Assembly (NCBI GenBank): GCA_963848085.1
Contig: CAWKCE010000005.1
Location: 558,001 to 622,000 of the forward strand
Length of the DNA stretch: 64,000 bases
Reading direction: 5' to 3'
Source: CAWKCE01 sp032127035
Lineage (GTDB): Bacteria > Actinomycetota > Actinomycetes > JAHEKZ01
Shown: positions 59,516 through 64,000 of the stretch, piece by piece
Numbering within the stretch: position 1 is the stretch's first letter
How the letters are laid out: the number at the start of each line of letters is the position of its first letter
The notes under the pieces: generated by a model
What the model saw: only the letters and a program-made list of their open reading frames with translations
Database searches by the model: none
Told to the model about the DNA's origin: nothing
Position numbers and translations under genes: made by a program

Positions 59516-60328
59516 TCACGCCAGACCCGGATGTGGACACACGGACTGCGTATCGATGAGCGATCCGTCGGTGGACTGGTAGATGTCGGTGTACTCGACC
59601 CGCCAACCGGCTGCGAGCAGCTGGGGGAGCGCGGGGTGTGGGCCCGGCAGGGTGACAACGGCCCTGCGGTTCAGCGAGCCGAGGACAGCGAGCACCGCAT
59701 CGGCTTGACTGGTGGCGCCGACGAGATGGGATATGCCGAACCCGCCACCCTCTCCCCCGACTGCGGCGACTCCCAAGACCAATTCGCCCCGGGCCGCCAC
59801 CAGGCACTTCCCGGACGTCCGCTGGGACCAGTAGCGATAGTCGTCGGCACGGTCCTGTCCGGTCAGACCCTCCTCGAGCGACGACGCCGTCGCCGCGTCC
59901 ACCTCCGAGACGCTGACCCCCTCGACAGGTGGCAGGGCGCCGACGTCACCGGCCAGGTACAGCAGGGGCCAACGCGGCGTCATCCCCGCCCGCACATACA
60001 AGGGGAGCGCGGCCGGGTCCAGCGAGCTGAAGGTCTGCCGGTGCGGTGCATCGGTCCAGGCCGCCGCCAGCAGGGCGCCGCCCACGCCCCGCCCGCGGTG
60101 GTCAGGGTGGATGAACAGGTCGCCGAGCATGTCGGCTGACCCCACACGTCGAGACGCGACGTAGCCCACGACGTCACCGGCTACTTCTGCCACGCCCAGT
60201 CGGCCCACCGCCATGAAATGACGGAGGTAACGACGGTCACCGCCGCCGCCCTCTGCACCCTGACCTACCAGCTCCGCAACCGCAGTGATGCCGTCCAGGT
60301 CAGCTTCCGCGGCCGGTCGTACCTTCAT
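59516..60328 (-). CDS. GNAT-family N-acetyltransferase with extended C-terminus
   Basis: A 270-residue protein. The N-terminal GNAT domain (about 1-135) has the acetyl-CoA loop HPDHRGRGVGGALLAA (about 74-89). The C-terminal half (about 140-270) resembles a degenerate second GNAT domain without an obvious cofactor loop. ATG 60328 has GAAGGGG upstream. It follows the VKOR gene by 23 bases on the same strand, so the two may be cotranscribed, and is ended by a strong hairpin. The substrate is unknown. Confidence 0.8.
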   Translation of the reverse strand: MKVRPAAEADLDGITAVAELVGQGAEGGGGDRRYLRHFMAVGRLGVAEVAGDVVGYVASRRVGSADMLGDLFIHPDHRGRGVGGALLAAAWTDAPHRQTFSSLDPAALPLYVRAGMTPRWPLLYLAGDVGALPPVEGVSVSEVDAATASSLEEGLTGQDRADDYRYWSQRTSGKCLVAARGELVLGVAAVGGEGGGFGISHLVGATSQADAVLAVLGSLNRRAVVTLPGPHPALPQLLAAGWRVEYTDIYQSTDGSLIDTQSVCPHPGLA

Positions 60329-60351
60329 GAGCCCCTTCCCGCCTGGACAGC

Positions 60352-60945
60352 TCAGTCCAACGCGAACCCAGCGACCATCATGGCCGCCACGATCGCCGCC
60401 AGCCCGGTCCACAGCAGAAGGTCCGTGCCGCCTCGCACTAGCGCGCCCGCGGCGCGGAGGGGCCGGTTGCCGTCGAGGAACCCCGCGGCATAGCCCACCC
60501 GCCACCACGCGGCATTGACGACGGTGACCATCGTCCCGATGACCAGGCAGTACAGACAGATCCGCGCGATTGCGAACGTGGTCTGCGCGAGGAACCAGAC
60601 GGTGAACGCAGCCATGAAGCCGGCGAGGAAAGTCGCCACGCCCCACGCCGGCTTGGCCAGCCGAGAGCCGAGCAGTGCCGCTCCGGACACCGCCAACATG
60701 ACCGTGAAGACGGTCAGGCCGATGACGGAGTTGGGGATCGGGCCGAAGACGCTCGACTGCCAGGCGGTGAGGACGCTCCCGCAGGCAAACGTGCCGTTGA
60801 TGTCGCACAGCAGTCCGGCGCTGGGGTCCTCGGCCAGCGCGATGCGCTCCACGATCTGGATCGTCGTCGCGGCCATGCCGATCACGGCCGAGGCTGCGAT
60901 CCCCGCGAGCCAGCCGGTCGACGTCGTCGTCGTGGTGTCGGTCAC
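60352..60945 (-). CDS. Vitamin K epoxide reductase (VKOR) family protein
   Basis: A 197-residue integral membrane protein of the VKOR family, which in bacteria replaces DsbB and reoxidises an extracytoplasmic thiol oxidase using quinone. The four essential cysteines are visible: the loop pair in CDINGTFACGS and the CxxC of ICLYCLV. About four to five membrane helices are predicted. GTG 60945 is chosen because a GGGGG box precedes it and the upstream in-frame residues are Arg-rich and unlike the family. No DsbA-like partner is fused or adjacent. Confidence 0.88.
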   Translation of the reverse strand: MTDTTTTTSTGWLAGIAASAVIGMAATTIQIVERIALAEDPSAGLLCDINGTFACGSVLTAWQSSVFGPIPNSVIGLTVFTVMLAVSGAALLGSRLAKPAWGVATFLAGFMAAFTVWFLAQTTFAIARICLYCLVIGTMVTVVNAAWWRVGYAAGFLDGNRPLRAAGALVRGGTDLLLWTGLAAIVAAMMVAGFALD

Positions 60946-61067
60946 CCCCTGAGCGTCGACGGGTTCGGGTCCGCGCCCTACGGCCGAAGGTCCCGACCCT
61001 CCTCGGGATGGGTCCCGTCCCGAGGAACGGGCTCGACGCCTTCTCACAGTGGCGAGACGATGGTGGG

Positions 61068-61907
61068 GTGACCTGGCAGCTGACCAACGACGTGCGGACG
61101 TTCGGCGACCTGGTCGGCCCGTTGATGGCCGCCGACCCGGCCGCGCACACCATCGGCCTCACGGTGATCGAGAGGGCGCTGGCGCGCTCGCCAGACGCCC
61201 CCCACGCCGACAGCTACGGCTACTGGGTCGAGCCGGACGGCTCGGTGACCGGCGGGTTCTCGATCACCCCGCCGCACGCGGTTCTGCTGGAGGTTCTCCC
61301 CGACGCCGCCCTCCAGCCGCTGGTCGAGGCACTGGGCGACCGGCTCACCCGCGTGAACGCCCCCGAGGCACTGGCCACGAAAATGGCCGCCGAGTGGTCG
61401 AAGGTGCGCGGTGGCACGGCATCGGTCAGCATGAGGACGCGTCTGTTCCGCCTCGGGGAGCTCACACCTCCCGACCCAGCGCCGGATGGCTACGCTCGAG
61501 CGGCCACCTCCGAGGACCTCGACGTGCTCGTCGTCTGGTGGCGCGCCTTCCACGACGAAATCCCCGGGCCGGACCTGGTCGACGACCCCGCGGCCGCAGT
61601 GGCGGAGCTGCTCGCCCGCGACGCTTGCCGCCTGTGGTGCACTCCGGACGGGACGCCGGTGTCGATGGCGGGCATCTCCGTGCCGGCTGTGGGCGCAGTT
61701 CGGATCGGCCCCGTCTACACGCCCGCGGGCTTGCGCCGTCACGGGTACGCCGCCGGCGCCACGGCCGCCGCAGCCACGGCCGCCCAGGAGCGCGCAACCG
61801 AGGTGCTCCTGTTCACCGACCTGGCCAACCCGACGTCGAACGCGCTGTACCCAAGGCTCGGCTTCTCCCCAGTGATGGACCGCGTGACCTACCGCTTCGA
61901 CGCCTGA
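61068..61907 (+). CDS. GNAT-family acetyltransferase with N-terminal GNAT-like domain
   Basis: A 279-residue protein. The C-terminal half is a GNAT domain with the cofactor region VRIGPVYTPAGLRRHGYAAG (about 204-223) and a closing TSNALYPRLGFSPVMDRV. The N-terminal half (about 1-135) has the fold pattern of a degenerate GNAT domain. The start is set at GTG 61068 (VTWQLTNDV) because it begins the recognisable domain; the frame remains open upstream. It is divergent from VKOR by 122 bases. The substrate is unknown. Confidence 0.78.
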   Translation: MTWQLTNDVRTFGDLVGPLMAADPAAHTIGLTVIERALARSPDAPHADSYGYWVEPDGSVTGGFSITPPHAVLLEVLPDAALQPLVEALGDRLTRVNAPEALATKMAAEWSKVRGGTASVSMRTRLFRLGELTPPDPAPDGYARAATSEDLDVLVVWWRAFHDEIPGPDLVDDPAAAVAELLARDACRLWCTPDGTPVSMAGISVPAVGAVRIGPVYTPAGLRRHGYAAGATAAAATAAQERATEVLLFTDLANPTSNALYPRLGFSPVMDRVTYRFDA

Positions 61908-61949
61908 CAGGTGTCGCCGCGAGACGCAGGTGCCACCGGACCCAGTCTC

Positions 61950-62345
61950 CTACCCGGTGGACGCGAAGAACTCCAGCGCGATGCCGTCCGGGTCCTTTGC
62001 CACCACGGTCGTCCCGTAGGCCTCCCAGCGGATCTCGCCCCTGCTGACTCCGACGCCCGCCAGATGCTCTGACCAGGCCTCGACCTCGGCGGCATCGCGG
62101 CAGGCGACGGACAGATGGTCGAGTCCCACCCTCGTCGGCTCGAACCGGTCGCCATCGGCGGTCGCGTCGTGCTGAGTCAGCCCCACCACGACGCCCCCGT
62201 GGCTGCGCACGAGCACTCGACGCCAGCTGTCGCCCTCGCGGCGCGCCACCACCTCTGCGTCCAGCGCCCGGCAGTACCAGACCGCGCTGGCCTCGGCGTC
62301 CGTGACGGACAAGGTGACGTGGTGGAAGGCGGAAGCATCAGGCAC
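61950..62345 (-). CDS. VOC-superfamily (glyoxalase/bleomycin resistance-like) protein
   Basis: A 131-residue vicinal oxygen chelate protein. The paired beta-alpha-beta modules are FHHVTLSVTDAEASAVWYCR (about 7-26) and LDHLSVACRDAAEVEAWSEH (about 76-95). It ends with DPDGIALEFF, which supplies the metal-binding Glu. It could be a glyoxalase, dioxygenase or binding protein; the length is that of a single-chain two-module unit acting as a dimer. Confidence 0.87.
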   Translation of the reverse strand: MPDASAFHHVTLSVTDAEASAVWYCRALDAEVVARREGDSWRRVLVRSHGGVVVGLTQHDATADGDRFEPTRVGLDHLSVACRDAAEVEAWSEHLAGVGVSRGEIRWEAYGTTVVAKDPDGIALEFFASTG

Positions 62346-62399
62346 GACTGAATCCTGCCAGTCGGGCCGCGGAGCGCGCCGGTGCCGAGAACGACCGGT

Positions 62400-62897
62400 C
62401 TACCACCCGTTTCCCGCGGATCGCCCACCCTGGGCCAGCTGACGGGCGCACGACACGAGGTTCACCACGACCGTGACCAGCGAGCCCACGATCCCGATCA
62501 CCAGCACGAACCGGGTGAGGGCTGCCCAGTCGAACCCGTAGGCGCTGAAGTCGAACGGGAAGACGACCAGGATCGCCCACGTTACGACGAAGCCCACGGC
62601 CGCGGTCAGCGCGTCGCCGAGCGCCTTGAACCAGCGGGGGTCGTAGGCGAGGAAGACGACGTTGACGATCACCGAGATCACCAGCGAGGCGTTGACCAAG
62701 CCGACCACGCTCTCGGTGTCGAGGGTGAGGAAGGGAACGGCATCCCAACCTGGCCACCGGTTCACCGCTACCAGGATCGCCAGGTTGACCACGACCGCGA
62801 CGACGTAGCCGAACCGGCGCGACGGCCGGGACGGCCGGGACGGCCGATCCTTCGGTGGCGCTTCCTGTGGGTACGACGACAGCGTCTCAGTGGTCAT
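62400..62897 (-). CDS. Four-helix membrane protein, function unknown
   Basis: A 165-residue protein with four hydrophobic helices (about 30-47, 61-83, 97-113 and 127-148), a Pro/Arg-rich cytoplasmic N-terminus and a short C-terminus. Similar small proteins occur widely in actinobacteria without known function. GGAGG precedes the ATG by six bases. It lies between the VOC gene and tRNA-Leu. Confidence 0.7.
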   Translation of the reverse strand: MTTETLSSYPQEAPPKDRPSRPSRPSRRFGYVVAVVVNLAILVAVNRWPGWDAVPFLTLDTESVVGLVNASLVISVIVNVVFLAYDPRWFKALGDALTAAVGFVVTWAILVVFPFDFSAYGFDWAALTRFVLVIGIVGSLVTVVVNLVSCARQLAQGGRSAGNGW

Positions 62898-63019
62898 CGG
62901 AGGCCTCCTCGGACATCCGGCTCACTGTCGACGCTAGTGAGCAGCTGTCCGACAGGTCAGGGCCGGATGTCACGTCCGGCGACCCACGGTCGCCGACCGC
63001 AGGTCCGGTGGGGGGACGG

Positions 63020-63058
63020 CGAGACCCCCGACCGTGATCGGGCTGGTCGGGGGTCTCG
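63020..63058 (-). terminator. Terminator after tRNA-Leu(CAG)
   Basis: A perfect 14-bp inverted repeat (63020-63033 and 63045-63058) with an 11-base loop lies seven bases beyond the tRNA-Leu 3' end in its direction of transcription. Confidence 0.78.
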
Positions 63059-63064
63059 TGGTCG

Positions 63065-63148
63065 TGCGCGAGGGGGGAGTTGAACCCCCATGCCCTTTCG
63101 GGCACACGGACCTGAACCGTGCGCGTCTGCCTATTCCGCCACTCGCGC
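63065..63148 (-). tRNA. tRNA-Leu(CAG)
   Basis: An 84-base class II tRNA on the minus strand. Acceptor arms GCGCGAG/CTCGCGC lie at 63148-63142 and 63072-63066. The anticodon stem CACGG/CCGTG encloses loop TTCAGGT with anticodon CAG. A variable arm TGCCCGAAAGGGCA and a GGTTCAACTCC T-arm follow. It is divergent from fhaA; a leucine tRNA next to fhaA is also seen in Mycobacterium. Confidence 0.95.
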
Positions 63149-63291
63149 TCAGAGAAGCCCGCTCAGGTTATCACCGGGGAAAGGGCGGCCAGCGCGGCGG
63201 GACGAGGCACCCTGGACCGCTGGCTACGATCGTCGGACGGTCCCGTCGCCACAGCGCGTGGGTGTTCTCCGAGCCTGACAGGGAGGTGACG

Positions 63292-63963
63292 ATGGGCGTT
63301 CTCGACCGGTTCGAGCGTCGCATCGACCGCCTGGTCAGCGGCGCGTTCGCGCGCGCGTTCAAGGCCGAGGTCCAGCCCGTCGAGATCGCCAGCGCCCTGC
63401 AACGGGAGTGCGACGACAAGGCCGCGATCGTCGGTCGCGGCCGAACCATGGTGCCCAACGAGTTCCACGTGGAGCTCGGCCCGAGCGACTTCGAACGGCT
63501 GGCGACGTATCTGGTGCCCCTGTCCACCGAGCTCGCCGACGTCGTCCGGGAGCATGCCGGGGAGCAGGGCTACGCGCTCGTCGGTCCGGTGGCAGTCACG
63601 CTCCAGGAGTCTGAGGCCCTCGAGACCGGGGTCTTCCGCGTGGTGAGTGAAGCCGTCCCCGGTGACATACCGGCCACGCCGCTACTCCCCAACGTCCGGC
63701 TGGAGACCGGCGGCAGGAGCATCCCGCTCACCTCCGACCAGGTCATCATCGGCCGGGGCACCGATGCGGACGTTCGCATCGACGATGCAGGAGTGTCACG
63801 ACGGCACGCCATCATCCGGCTGAGCCCCACGCCCACCGTGAGTGACCTGGGCTCGACCAACGGCACCATCGTCGACGGCATCCGCGTCGACGAGGCCGAC
63901 CTCGTCGACGGGACGTCGGTGATGGTCGGCAGCAGCACCATGGTGTTCAGGTACGGGGCCTAG
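63292..63963 (+). CDS. fhaA: FhaA, DUF3662 and FHA domain phosphopeptide-binding protein
   Basis: A 223-residue protein that in relatives binds phosphothreonine on MviN and other cell-wall factors under control of PknA/PknB. The N-terminal DUF3662 domain (about 1-118) begins MGVLDRFERRIDRLVSGAFA. The FHA domain (about 140-223) has IIGRGTDADVRIDDAGVSRR (the Gly-Arg and Ser-Arg-Arg-His recognition residues) and LGSTNGTIVDG. The linker is only about 20 residues, much shorter than in M. tuberculosis FhaA (527 residues). GGGAGG precedes the ATG at 63292. It is followed after two bases by fhaB. Confidence 0.94.
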   Translation: MGVLDRFERRIDRLVSGAFARAFKAEVQPVEIASALQRECDDKAAIVGRGRTMVPNEFHVELGPSDFERLATYLVPLSTELADVVREHAGEQGYALVGPVAVTLQESEALETGVFRVVSEAVPGDIPATPLLPNVRLETGGRSIPLTSDQVIIGRGTDADVRIDDAGVSRRHAIIRLSPTPTVSDLGSTNGTIVDGIRVDEADLVDGTSVMVGSSTMVFRYGA

Positions 63964-63965
63964 CG

Positions 63966-64000
63966 GTGTCCGAGCTCACCCTCACCGTCATCCGGCTCGG
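63966..64000 (+). CDS. fhaB: FhaB, N-terminus only (runs off the window)
   Basis: GTG 63966 opens MSELTLTVIRLG, the conserved membrane-helix N-terminus of FhaB (FipA), two bases after fhaA ends. Position and sequence match the fhaA-fhaB-pstP-rodA-pbpA-pknA-pknB cell-wall operon, whose remainder should follow beyond the window. Confidence 0.85.
   Translation, partial: MSELTLTVIRL

Overview
The window is GC-rich (third codon positions almost always G or C), uses many GTG starts, and carries several actinobacterial marker genes: a bacterial proteasome activator (Bpa), fhaA/fhaB, a 10-methyl fatty acid (tmsA/tmsB) pair and a fused oleBC gene. It is chromosomal DNA from a proteasome-bearing member of the Actinomycetia. 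The genus cannot be assigned from the sequence. serS, pheA and fhaAB, which lie near the replication origin in Mycobacterium, suggest an origin-proximal location, although dnaA and gyr are not in the window.

Region 1 (1-11.4 kb) is accessory DNA at a tRNA-Arg(ACG) gene. A perfect 44-bp direct repeat of the tRNA 3' half (2225-2268 and 11300-11343) bounds a 9.1-kb integrated element. Inside are an ECF sigma factor with a membrane META-domain partner, a frameshifted excisionase, a MobF relaxase-helicase, a tyrosine integrase, and an operon of a HipA-like kinase plus a HIRAN-domain protein. Paired 12-bp repeats sit just inside both ends and look like integrase arm sites. A third, diverged att copy at 1355-1398 marks an older integration or relic. 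No type IV secretion genes are present, so the element looks mobilizable rather than self-conjugative.

Region 2 (11.4-27.5 kb) holds tRNA-Ser(GCT), an MFS exporter, an AI-2E-type permease, a CorA-like transporter with a variant signature, the tmsB-tmsA operon, a membrane chemoreceptor-like protein, a K+ channel with an RCK domain, gamma-glutamyltransferase, and a complete oleA-oleBC-oleD operon for head-to-head long-chain olefin synthesis. Both tms and ole act on fatty acyl chains.

Region 3 (27.5-43 kb) holds a secreted RTX-like calcium-binding protein, tRNA-Ser(TGA), an acyl-CoA catabolic pair (enoyl-CoA hydratase and an AtuA-family protein), a quinone oxidoreductase, a glutamine amidotransferase, a double-GNAT protein, bpa and an oligopeptide ABC transporter operon. 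The two opp ATPase genes are intact. The permease and binding-protein genes carry about nine frameshifts within 2.9 kb.

Region 4 (41.8-64 kb) holds a thiolase with a CocE-family hydrolase, trpB2, serS, a GGDEF-EAL protein, pheA, an agmatinase-family gene, DUF4446, a SEC-C protein, a glycerophosphodiesterase, a frameshifted FAD-linked oxidase, an Fpg/Nei glycosylase, a nitronate monooxygenase-type flavoprotein behind a 37-bp palindrome, a CoA-transferase, VKOR, several GNAT/VOC proteins, tRNA-Leu(CAG), fhaA and the first codons of fhaB. Eleven genes across the window have a TANNNT hexamer only 6-8 nt before the start codon, which points to frequent leaderless transcription.
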